Assembly (NCBI GenBank): GCA_021819225.1
Contig: JAKARU010000045.1
Span: forward strand, 1-6,980
Source: Thermoplasmata archaeon
Lineage (GTDB): Archaea; Thermoplasmatota; Thermoplasmata; Thermoplasmatales; Thermoplasmataceae
Length of the DNA: 6,980 nucleotides
Direction: 5' to 3'
The position numbers were made by a program, and so were the translations under genes. Position 1 is the stretch's first letter. The number at the start of each line of letters is the position of its first letter. This document shows, piece after piece, positions 1 through 4,758 of this stretch. Below the pieces are notes generated by a model. It was not told the origin of the DNA and ran no database searches. It worked only from the letters and a program-made list of their open reading frames with translations.

Positions 1-273
1 GGCTTTGGCATACCTGCGATTGCTGTGGATACACACGTGCAGAGGATAAGCATGAGGATTGGATGGTCTGATTCCAGCGATCCGGATGTCACTGAGATGA
101 GATTGAGATCCATAATTCCGGAAAAACTGTGGCTTGGCCTGAATCCCATGATGGTTGAGTTCGGCAAGAAAATCTGCAGGCCTGTTGGACCAAAATGTGA
201 TGAGTGTAATGTATCAGAATACTGTGCTTTCTATAAGGAACAGCAGAAGAAACTCAGTGAAAAGAAAAGATGA
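1..273 (+). CDS. nth: Endonuclease III (DNA glycosylase/AP lyase), 3' part
   Basis: This is the C-terminal 90 residues of a base-excision-repair glycosylase of the HhH-GPD superfamily, which removes oxidised pyrimidines and nicks the abasic site. The reading frame is open from base 1, so the gene begins outside the window. The visible part starts in the GFGIPAIAVDTHV block; the Asp before Thr-His is the conserved catalytic aspartate of the family. The helix-hairpin-helix lysine should lie upstream and cannot be checked. The C-terminus carries the four cysteines of the [4Fe-4S] loop with the exact spacing C-X6-C-X2-C-X5-C (CRPVGPKC..C..C), followed by a short basic tail and TGA at 271-273. The cluster and the VDTHV form favour Nth over other glycosylases; MutY is less likely but not excluded. 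It converges on the SDR gene with a 19-base gap and no clear terminator. Confidence 0.93.
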   Translation, partial: GFGIPAIAVDTHVQRISMRIGWSDSSDPDVTEMRLRSIIPEKLWLGLNPMMVEFGKKICRPVGPKCDECNVSEYCAFYKEQQKKLSEKKR

Positions 274-286
274 CATGGAAGGGGAG

Positions 287-300
287 TGCCGCTTAAATAG
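287..300. repeat. 14-bp direct repeat, left copy
   Basis: TGCCGCTTAAATAG occurs here and again, identical and in the same orientation, at 1134-1147, so the two copies bracket the SDR gene. The stop codon of the SDR (TAA, read on the minus strand at 295-293) lies inside this copy. Similarity continues weakly to the right (6 of the next 10 bases agree). The core resembles a BRE/TATA element, so it could be a promoter-like motif rather than a mobile-element scar. Confidence 0.5.
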
Positions 301-1078
301 AATGGGTCAGGTTATCCTTTCTCCCTCCATCTATCACGAGAACCTGCCCGTTCATGAATTCTGATGCGTCCGATGCGAGATATGCAACAAGTTCTGCCAC
401 ATCCTCTGGTTTACCAGTTCTCTTTACTGTAGATCTGGAGATGAAGCTTTCCTCGAGCTCCCTTATCTCCTCACCCGTCTTGCCCCCAACGGTGAGATCT
501 GTCTTGATCCATCCAGGAGCAACAGCGTTTGAACGTATTCCGTAGGACTCAAATTCAAGGGCCAACCTTTTTGTCAACATAATAAGTGCAGCCTTTGATA
601 CTGAATAGAATGTAGTGTTCATTGCTGCAGTTCCAACTCCGGCATTTGAAGCTATATTTATTATGACGCCCCTGTTCTTCTTCAGGTCATCAAGTGTTTC
701 GAGAACAATGTATATTGGACCCTTCAGGTTTGTGTCCATGATTTGTTGATATTTTTCCTCCTCGAATTTTTCAAATGGGAATAGATGCCACATGCCTGCA
801 TCGTTTACAATTACTTTCAGGGTGCCTATCTTTCCATGAATTTCTTTGACCATATTTCTTATCTGTTCCCTGTTTGTTACATCCACATGGAATGGGTAAA
901 TATTCCCGTATTTCTTTGATAATTCAGTGGCTTCCTTTTCTGATCTATTATAGGTGATTGCAACATTATATCCTGATTCTGCGAACTTGATTGCGATTGC
1001 TTTTCCTATCCCTTTGGAGCCTCCTGTAACCAGTATTGCTTTTTTTTCTTCTTTTTCTGTCATGGTTGGTAATGTCAT
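293..1078 (-). CDS. Short-chain dehydrogenase/reductase (FabG-like SDR)
   Basis: A classical Rossmann-fold oxidoreductase of 261 residues (from the ATG at 1078), the usual length for the family. In order: glycine-rich nucleotide loop TGGSKGIG (18-25), an Asn-Arg after beta-2 (44-45) that suggests NADP(H), the Asp of HVDVT (66), NDAG at 92-95 (a variant of NNAG), Asn117, catalytic Ser144 and the YxxxK pair Tyr158/Lys162. The C-terminal APGWIKTDL and MNGQVLVIDGG blocks are also typical. The substrate cannot be deduced. The frame is open to an ATG at 1126, but that extension is hydrophobic and unlike SDR N-termini. The ATG at 1078 lies about 26 bases from a TATA-like ATTATACA (1108-1101), fitting a leaderless mRNA. 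ATG 1063 is an alternative start giving 256 residues. The gene stands alone, 19 bases from convergent nth. Confidence 0.93.
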   Translation of the reverse strand: MTLPTMTEKEEKKAILVTGGSKGIGKAIAIKFAESGYNVAITYNRSEKEATELSKKYGNIYPFHVDVTNREQIRNMVKEIHGKIGTLKVIVNDAGMWHLFPFEKFEEEKYQQIMDTNLKGPIYIVLETLDDLKKNRGVIINIASNAGVGTAAMNTTFYSVSKAALIMLTKRLALEFESYGIRSNAVAPGWIKTDLTVGGKTGEEIRELEESFISRSTVKRTGKPEDVAELVAYLASDASEFMNGQVLVIDGGRKDNLTHSI

Positions 1079-1100
1079 ATGGAAAATCAATATTTTGGAT

Positions 1101-1108
1101 TGTATAAT
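1101..1108 (-). promoter_or_regulatory. Candidate TATA box of the SDR gene
   Basis: On the minus strand ATTATACA is centred about 26 bases before the ATG at 1078, the spacing expected for an archaeal TATA box and a leaderless transcript. A second TATA-like element (ATACTATTTA, 1150-1141) would instead give a transcript starting near 1115-1120 with a leader of about 40 bases. Confidence 0.45.
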
Positions 1109-1133
1109 GGAAAATAATTCTGACATTCAGAAA

Positions 1134-1147
1134 TGCCGCTTAAATAG
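1134..1147. repeat. 14-bp direct repeat, right copy
   Basis: Identical to 287-300 in the same orientation. Here it lies in the 46-base gap between the VOC gene and the longest reading of the SDR gene. It overlaps the upstream TATA-like element of the SDR (TATTTAA read on the minus strand). Confidence 0.5.
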
Positions 1148-1172
1148 TATTTGTCATGCGTTCAGATGGTTG

Positions 1173-1526
1173 TTATGGCTGGTATAAATCTATTTCATTC
1201 CCATCTGGATCAATGAGAGTAGCTTCCCTCCCTCCCCATGGGACTTCCTCTATTTCCCTTGCAAACCTGACTCCTAAGGTTTTTAATCTTCTTACTTCTT
1301 CCTCAATGTTCTCAGTGATGAAATGAATACTCAAAGGACCGCCATTCATCCCTTCATATCCTCCATGTATGGAAAAAGTGATATTTGACAGTCTAAAGCT
1401 AACAAAGTTCGCATTTTCGCTGTTTGAGGAAGATTCTTCCTTCAGCCCAAGCTGATCCCTGTAGAAAATTCTGCTTTCCTTGAAATTTTTTACAAAAAGT
1501 ATAACCGGTTCAATTTTTTCTATCAT
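1173..1526 (-). CDS. VOC superfamily (glyoxalase/bleomycin-resistance fold) protein
   Basis: A single-domain protein of 117 residues with the two beta-alpha-beta-beta-beta units of the vicinal-oxygen-chelate fold. The first strand is EPVILFVKN (6-14), followed by the helix and YRDQLGLKE. The second half has LSIHFIT (65-71), the LKTLGVRF hinge and the hallmark DPDGNEIDLYQP end (106-117). The metal-ligand positions are poorly kept: the usual His of the first strand is Pro7, while His68 is present. The final Glu position appears to be Asp113, with Glu111 two residues earlier. It may therefore be a binding protein or an atypical enzyme, and no substrate can be assigned. ATG at 1526 is the only sensible start. 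TATA-like stretches lie at 1549-1541 (rather close to the ATG) and 1570-1561 (would give a leader of about 13 bases). Confidence 0.88.
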   Translation of the reverse strand: MIEKIEPVILFVKNFKESRIFYRDQLGLKEESSSNSENANFVSFRLSNITFSIHGGYEGMNGGPLSIHFITENIEEEVRRLKTLGVRFAREIEEVPWGGREATLIDPDGNEIDLYQP

Positions 1527-1638
1527 CTAAATATCCCATGTATAAATAACGGGAGTAGAAATAATTTTATCACCCTGTTCAAAGAACCTGACCCGTATTC
1601 AGGATGTCAGTTTATTTCTATGCATTCATCACAATTGT

Positions 1639-2412
1639 TTATCGTGATAATCCAGTGATGACCTCACCGTGACCAGAAATTAAGCCTCTTGAACCGGTCT
1701 CTTTTAGAAGCTTTTCAAGAGCTATCCGGTTTGCAGTTTCCTTTTTCCTTCCTTCATCTGGCATAATGCCAGCAGGGAAGTAGTTTATCTTCCCGTTGAT
1801 CCCCCAGGCTGAATCTCCAAGAACGAGGAAATTCTCGAACTGAAGTTCCATCTCATCAAACACCACATCACCGCTATCTGTCTTAGGTCTAAGATGATGA
1901 GCCTTAATTCCCAATGGTAATTTGGTACTTTCATTGTATCTTATTGCCCTGTCCAGATGGAGAAATCTTATCTCCTCTTCATTTTCCCTTCCATCCTTGC
2001 CTTTAATTTCCGGAATATAGAGGTCTATGCCAAGATGCCTGGCCATGGCATTACTACCTCTTGAATGGGCGAAGTTAGTCATTATGACGGCTTCAGGCTT
2101 GCCCAGGATCCTTATAGCTTCTACCAACCCTGGAACCATTGGTGGATCTACAATCACTATTAAATCGTCTTTCAATAACATCGTACCGTATTGATCTATT
2201 CCAAGTTCAGGATCGTTAGATCTCCATCTGAATATATTTCTTGCCACAGGTATTAGCATAGTTTCTTGATTGACAACTGCAAATATAAACCATTTGATTC
2301 CTTCTGTTTTCAGGTAGCTAACTATAAAGTTACTTTGGACTAATATTCCATAGTTCACAAAAAGATTTGGTTCAAGTTTCTTTACATTAATGATATCAGC
2401 ATGGGATGGCAT
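1639..2412 (-). CDS. Metallo-beta-lactamase-fold-like protein with a degraded metal site
   Basis: A 257-residue protein that I place in the MBL-fold superfamily by its layout. There is a strand with VIVDPPM (86-92), the position of the first metal motif VIMTNFAHSRGS (109-120), LVLGDSAWG (197-204) and the C-terminal ISGHGEVI (245-252). In active members the first motif is THxHxDH; here it reads TNFAHSR, keeping only His116. Asp200 and His248, which correspond to later ligands, are still present. This resembles a divergent subgroup with TN-x-x-H-x-R in place of the histidine motif, probably unable to bind two zinc ions in the usual way. The role is unknown. The start at ATG 2412 is fixed by an in-frame TAG two codons upstream. 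The nearest convincing upstream TATA-like box, TATAAAAAAGA (2512-2502), would give a leader of about 70 bases. A small inverted repeat, TTATC-GT-GATAA (1639-1650), covers the stop codon. Confidence 0.75.
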   Translation of the reverse strand: MPSHADIINVKKLEPNLFVNYGILVQSNFIVSYLKTEGIKWFIFAVVNQETMLIPVARNIFRWRSNDPELGIDQYGTMLLKDDLIVIVDPPMVPGLVEAIRILGKPEAVIMTNFAHSRGSNAMARHLGIDLYIPEIKGKDGRENEEEIRFLHLDRAIRYNESTKLPLGIKAHHLRPKTDSGDVVFDEMELQFENFLVLGDSAWGINGKINYFPAGIMPDEGRKKETANRIALEKLLKETGSRGLISGHGEVITGLSR

Positions 2413-2648
2413 GGACTATTGACTGCTTTAGCAATCAGGATATGAACCTCATTTATTGACTCGTTTCTAACTGAAGTTACCATATAGATATTCATTCTTA
2501 TCTTTTTTATACCCTCGTATTCTGACGTTTATTCTAGCATTGATTCGTCTGTTCATTTGACGATGAAACTGAATTCCTGCAATATACACTGGTTGTGGAA
2601 CCTTTGAGTTTTTATTTAATATTCACCACATTCTCTTTACAAAATGAG

Positions 2649-2656
2649 TTTAAATA
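2649..2656 (+). promoter_or_regulatory. Consensus archaeal TATA box
   Basis: TTTAAATA matches the archaeal box A consensus exactly and is preceded by an A-rich stretch that could act as a BRE. A transcript would start near 2680, leaving a leader of roughly 115 bases before the AbrB start at 2797, or it could belong to a small RNA. The element is nearly symmetric and could also be read on the minus strand. Confidence 0.4.
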
Positions 2657-2749
2657 TTATACAATTCAAAAGCGGGAATGGGCGGATTCTAATATTGTTT
2701 TAATTGAATAATTTATTAACTTTTGATTGTAAAATTTTCATCCATAATT

Positions 2750-2766
2750 CTTTACTTCAAGTAAAG
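2750..2766. promoter_or_regulatory. 17-bp palindrome, candidate operator of the AbrB-PIN operon
   Basis: CTTTACTT-C-AAGTAAAG is a perfect inverted repeat with 8-base arms around one base. It ends 30 bases before the AbrB ATG, next to where a TATA box for a leaderless transcript would sit. Antitoxins of this type usually repress their own operon by binding such palindromes, so autoregulation is the likely role. This is inferred from position and symmetry only. Confidence 0.5.
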
Positions 2767-2796
2767 ATAGTATGGGCAATAGTGCTTGCATTTCAT

Positions 2797-3036
2797 ATGG
2801 TTAAAAAGGTTACTATTAGTTCAAAGGGTCAGATCACACTTCCTAAAGATTTGAGAGATAGATACCACCTGAGCAGTGGAGAAAGTGTTATTTTGGCGGA
2901 TTCTGGAGACGGCATTATTATCAGACATGATGTGGGGGCTTTGAGAGGGATGTTAAAAGGCAGGGTGGATACCAAAGGATTCGAGAAAGACCTTAGAGGC
3001 TTAAGAAAAGAGTGGAGGTTGCGAAAAACTTCCTGA
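2797..3036 (+). CDS. AbrB-family (SpoVT-AbrB swapped-hairpin) antitoxin/regulator
   Basis: A 79-residue DNA-binding protein, presumed antitoxin (VapB role) for the PIN toxin that overlaps it. The N-terminal 44 residues form the swapped-hairpin AbrB domain with the signature VTISSKGQITLPKDLRDRYHLSSGESVIL. The remaining part (GALRGMLKGRV..FEKDLRGLRKEW) is the charged helical tail that in VapB-like proteins wraps around the PIN partner. The start at ATG 2797 puts the domain directly at the N-terminus; the frame is open upstream, but only from a TTG at 2704. The 3' end overlaps the PIN gene by 25 bases, which implies translational coupling. A 17-bp palindrome at 2750-2766 is a likely autoregulatory operator. 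Because the toxin frame is broken, the antitoxin may now have no functional partner, yet it is itself intact. Confidence 0.9.
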   Translation: MVKKVTISSKGQITLPKDLRDRYHLSSGESVILADSGDGIIIRHDVGALRGMLKGRVDTKGFEKDLRGLRKEWRLRKTS

Positions 3037-3420
3037 TAGATACGGTTGTGTTAGCTAGATACCCAGAGGATAATTTTCCAAGTCCTGCATCAGATATATT
3101 TTCTCTAGCCCAAAGGGGAGAGGCCTCGATTCCGGTACCGCAGATAGTGATGGAAGGATTCATTTATATTGCAATGAAAGGGAGACTGAGATTGACTGAT
3201 TCGAAGAGAGATATCAAGAAATTCCTGGATGAACTAAGAGGAACTTCTTTTATATCTCAATCCAATTTTCCAGAAGATGGATGGGATATTTTTTTCCCTA
3301 GATATTCCCGAGCTACATGTCAGGTTAATAGCGGCAGAGGCACTGAGTCGAAGTTTATCACTTATTTCCAATGATCCTGTATTTCGAAAAGTACACGGTC
3401 TAGAAGTGATTTTGGAATAA
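3012..3420 (+). pseudogene. PIN-domain toxin (VapC-like), frameshifted
   Basis: A PIN-domain ribonuclease, the toxin partner of the preceding AbrB protein. The first frame (GTG at 3012) encodes NFLIDTVVLARY with the first catalytic Asp10 and IVMEGFIYIA with Glu48, up to GWDIF. It then enters a run of seven T (3289-3295) and continues as non-family sequence to TGA at 3374. The family-like C-terminus is in the +1 frame from 3298: LDIPELHVRLIAAEA, LISNDPVF and GLEVILE, stop TAA at 3418-3420. Removing one T joins both parts into 135 residues with all acidic residues (Asp10, Glu48, Asp97/Glu100, Asp121). As written, the product lacks the last two acidic positions and should be inactive. The cause may be real inactivation, a homopolymer sequencing error, or slippage at the T run. 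GTG is the only standard start; a GGAGG lies just inside it (3014-3018). Confidence 0.85.
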
Positions 3421-3444
3421 GATTTAAACTCTTTAATATAAATA

Positions 3445-3529
3445 TGCGGAGGGCCGGATTCGAACCGGCGAACCCCTACGGGAATGGACCCTAAATCCAT
3501 CGCCTTTAGCCTAGCTCGACAACCTCCGC
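3445..3529 (-). tRNA. tRNA-Leu (anticodon UAG)
   Basis: An 85-base class II tRNA read on the minus strand. The acceptor stem GCGGAGG pairs with CCTCCGC over seven base pairs, with discriminator A73 at 3445, as expected for leucine. The D stem is GTC/GGC. The anticodon stem ATGGA/TCCAT (3500-3496 and 3488-3484) closes a seven-base loop TTTAGGG with anticodon TAG at 3493-3491. A long variable arm has the stem CCC-GTA-GGG, and the T arm is GCCGG-TTCGAAT-CCGGC. There is no intron and no encoded CCA. It reads CUA and probably CUG. It converges on the PIN gene with a 24-base gap. Confidence 0.97.
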
Positions 3530-3553
3530 AGTGGTTTCAGGATATCCAGAAGG

Positions 3554-3562
3554 TATATTAAA
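3554..3562 (-). promoter_or_regulatory. TATA box of tRNA-Leu
   Basis: TTTAATATA on the minus strand is centred about 28 bases before the first base of the tRNA, the classic archaeal spacing. It lies between the tRNA and the 19-bp repeat at 3582, so an insertion at the repeat would leave the tRNA promoter intact. Confidence 0.7.
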
Positions 3563-3581
3563 ATTGAGGATTTCCAGACGG

Positions 3582-3600
3582 TTATGCTGCGATCTATTAC
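3582..3600. repeat. 19-bp direct repeat, copy A (next to tRNA-Leu)
   Basis: TTATGCTGCGATCTATTAC is identical to 4740-4758 in the same orientation. Weaker similarity extends to both sides: about 13 of 20 bases to the left and about 10 of 16 to the right. In the other copy the right-hand side is the pelA coding end. Here that stretch no longer encodes the Pelota C-terminus, so this looks like a decayed duplicate of the pelA 3' junction. Confidence 0.75.
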
Positions 3601-4034
3601 AGTGTTTACCTAAAAGTTTCTAAAGTAGTGCCATAAAATTCTATATATAATAAATGCCAGTTATTATGAGATTATTTCCATCCAACTCCTCAAAAACGGG
3701 TTCAGTGAAAAATTGAAAGTATATTTAGTGAGTAAGATTCTATTTATTTACCCTGTCTCTTCTTCCAGACTTTACAGGGAGCACTGCATTTCAAAAGATA
3801 TACAGAAAAAATCTGATTGATCTTGATTTACCTCAGATTCAAAGGCATGCCGTCATGAAGCTAATCCATCAGATCTGACGGATACGTAGACACAAATAGC
3901 AATATAAAATCAGGCTAGTTTCGCTTATTTCTGCAAGGAGTGCATAATAAGTTAAGGGAAATAATAAAGCCCGCCTTTATTCCATATCCTGCGACAGTCG
4001 TATTCCAGATCGCATTATTTAAATATTTGTGAAA
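3601..4034. other. Non-coding stretch of 434 bases inside the repeat-bounded segment
   Basis: No gene with a credible start is visible. It contains several inverted repeats: CCCTGT/ACAGGG (3751-3756 and 3774-3779, 17-base loop), CCGTCA/TGACGG (3850-3855 and 3876-3881, 20-base loop) and the 10-bp palindrome TCAGATCTGA at 3869-3878. A 7-bp hairpin lies at 3963-3981. A 48-codon open stretch without a start codon (3732-3878, plus strand) could be a decayed gene end but matches nothing I recognise. The region may hold a small RNA, terminators or relics of a mobile element. Confidence 0.5.
3963..3981 (-). terminator. Hairpin downstream of mazF, possible terminator
   Basis: AATAAAG-CCCGC-CTTTATT is a perfect 7-bp stem with a 5-base loop, about 55 bases beyond the mazF stop. 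On the minus strand it is followed by ATTT. The stem is AT-rich and the T tract short, so the termination role is weakly supported. Confidence 0.25.
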
Positions 4035-4385
4035 TTAATAAATTCCAACAACTATCTTGATGGCTTCCTGTATTTTTTTAAGCTCATCTCCCGACAGGTT
4101 TCCAGTTTTCCTGATCAATCTTTCCTGGGATACCGATCTGATCTGAAATAAATCTACCACCGATCTCTTTGATAGGTTATTTATTCCATCTGGAGACAGT
4201 TCAACCATCCATGGAACGGAAGAATAATGAGATTTGAAATCAGTTATGGGTGCAACAACCTTCAGTGGAAGAATACCTATTTCATTACTGCTAACTATGA
4301 CACATGGCCTTGTTTTTGTTATTTCAGCTCCAACAGTTGGTGAGAGATTTACCAGCCAGATATCTCCTTGATACAACTGTATCAC
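4035..4385 (-). CDS. mazF: MazF/PemK-type mRNA interferase toxin
   Basis: A 116-residue type II toxin of the MazF/PemK fold, a ribosome-independent, sequence-specific endoribonuclease. The signature runs through GDIWLVNLSPTVGAEITKTRPCVIVSSNE (7-35). Arg26 of KTRPCVI and Thr48 of APITDF match the catalytic Arg and Thr of the family. The C-terminal half has KRSVVDLFQIRSVSQERL (73-90) and GNLSGDELKKIQEAI, typical of the dimer-forming end. Length and all core motifs are normal, so it should be active. The GTG start at 4385 directly follows the antitoxin TGA with no spacer, a strong sign of translational coupling. The next stretch without genes begins right after its TAA. The pair sits in a segment bounded by 19-bp direct repeats (3582-4758) and may be acquired DNA. 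Confidence 0.93.
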   Translation of the reverse strand: MIQLYQGDIWLVNLSPTVGAEITKTRPCVIVSSNEIGILPLKVVAPITDFKSHYSSVPWMVELSPDGINNLSKRSVVDLFQIRSVSQERLIRKTGNLSGDELKKIQEAIKIVVGIY

Positions 4386-4610
4386 TCAATCGACAAAATC
4401 CTGAGAATCAAGAGAATTCAGAGCTTTAAGATCACTATCAGACTCATAGTAATGCTTTAGCTTCTCAGCTTTCTCCATAATTTCTTTTTTTTTGTCATTC
4501 ATTGCTTTTTCTCTCACAGCCTCTGATAGAAATTTAGATTTATTCTTCTTTGTACTTAGAATTTCCGACACATCTTCAGGAAGAGTTACGTTTAGTCTTT
4601 GAGCTGGCAC
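4386..4610 (-). CDS. MazE-like antitoxin, probably ribbon-helix-helix
   Basis: A 74-residue antitoxin to the MazF toxin encoded immediately downstream. The N-terminal half (RLNVTLPEDVSEIL, 5-18, then KSKFLSEAVREKA) has the short strand and two helices of a ribbon-helix-helix DNA-binding domain. The C-terminal half is a charged helix ending in an acidic tail (SDSDLKALNSLDSQDFVD), the kind of flexible segment that covers the MazF active site. The start is GTG at 4610. An ATG at 4613 is in another frame, and no better start exists. A TATA-like stretch at 4640-4629 is placed so that transcription would begin at the GTG itself, giving a leaderless mRNA. Two inverted repeats cover this promoter and start (4629-4640, 4608-4623) and are likely binding sites for autoregulation. 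Confidence 0.85.
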   Translation of the reverse strand: MPAQRLNVTLPEDVSEILSTKKNKSKFLSEAVREKAMNDKKKEIMEKAEKLKHYYESDSDLKALNSLDSQDFVD

Positions 4611-4623
4611 ATATGATTATGTG
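4608..4623. promoter_or_regulatory. Inverted repeat over the antitoxin start, candidate operator
   Basis: CACATA-TGAT-TATGTG has perfect 6-base arms around 4 bases and covers the antitoxin start codon and presumed transcription start. With the second palindrome its centre is about 19 bases away, close to two helical turns, which would suit cooperative binding by ribbon-helix-helix dimers. Confidence 0.45.
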
Positions 4624-4628
4624 TATTA

Positions 4629-4640
4629 GATATACATATC
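4629..4640. promoter_or_regulatory. Inverted repeat coinciding with the TATA box of the mazEF operon
   Basis: GATAT-AC-ATATC is a perfect inverted repeat. Read on the minus strand it contains TATGTATATC about 24-26 bases before the antitoxin GTG, the expected TATA position. A repressor bound here would block TBP, so TATA box and operator probably overlap. Confidence 0.5.
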
Positions 4641-4711
4641 TTTTGGTGTTAAAAGACTCGCTGAATAAGCTTATGATGGAAAACGTCAAAACGCAGTGAA
4701 GGTGCATATTT

Positions 4712-4732
4712 GAAACTCGAACTGAGAGTTTC
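4712..4732 (-). terminator. Hairpin downstream of pelA
   Basis: GAAACTC-GAACTGA-GAGTTTC is a perfect 7-bp stem with a 7-base loop, beginning about 22 bases beyond the pelA stop. It is not followed by a T tract on the minus strand, so it may be a 3'-end structure, a weak terminator or an end of the presumed insertion rather than a classical terminator. Confidence 0.35.
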
Positions 4733-4739
4733 CTGCTAA

Positions 4740-4758
4740 TTATGCTGCGATCTATTAC
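4740..4758. repeat. 19-bp direct repeat, copy B (pelA 3' end)
   Basis: Identical to 3582-3600. It spans the pelA stop codon (TAA at 4757-4755) and one base of the last codon. The distance between equivalent positions of the two copies is 1158 bases, the size of the segment that would have been inserted or duplicated. Confidence 0.75.

Larger units (their letters stand above)
2413..2796. other. Intergenic region, 384 bases, divergent promoters
   Basis: An AT-rich spacer between the MBL-like gene (minus) and the AbrB gene (plus), so it must hold both promoters. It contains a TATA-like stretch for the minus strand at 2512-2502, a consensus TATA box for the plus strand at 2649-2656 and a 17-bp palindrome at 2750-2766. 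No convincing gene was seen. The plus-strand frame that runs into AbrB from a TTG at 2704 adds 31 residues without family support and is best read as leader. Confidence 0.6.

Noticed and set aside
1079..1126. Longer SDR start at ATG 1126
   Set aside because: The extra 16 residues are hydrophobic and precede a complete SDR N-terminus. A TATA-like box at 1108-1101 fits a start at 1078 instead.
2467..2556. 29-residue basic minus-strand frame starting at ATG 2556
   Set aside because: Too short to support, no ribosome binding site, and it overlaps the TATA-like stretch of the MBL-like gene.
2704..2796. N-terminal extension of AbrB from a TTG codon (31 residues)
   Set aside because: It has no family support and runs through the palindrome at 2750-2766; the AbrB domain begins right after ATG 2797.
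3234..3500. Minus-strand open frame of 88 codons
   Set aside because: It begins inside the tRNA-Leu and runs antisense through the PIN gene, with no family features.
3445..3529. Intron in the tRNA-Leu
   Set aside because: The anticodon loop is a normal seven bases, and all arms fold without an insertion.
3732..3878. 48-codon plus-strand open stretch
   Set aside because: No start codon at its beginning and no recognisable family; kept only as a possible gene relic.
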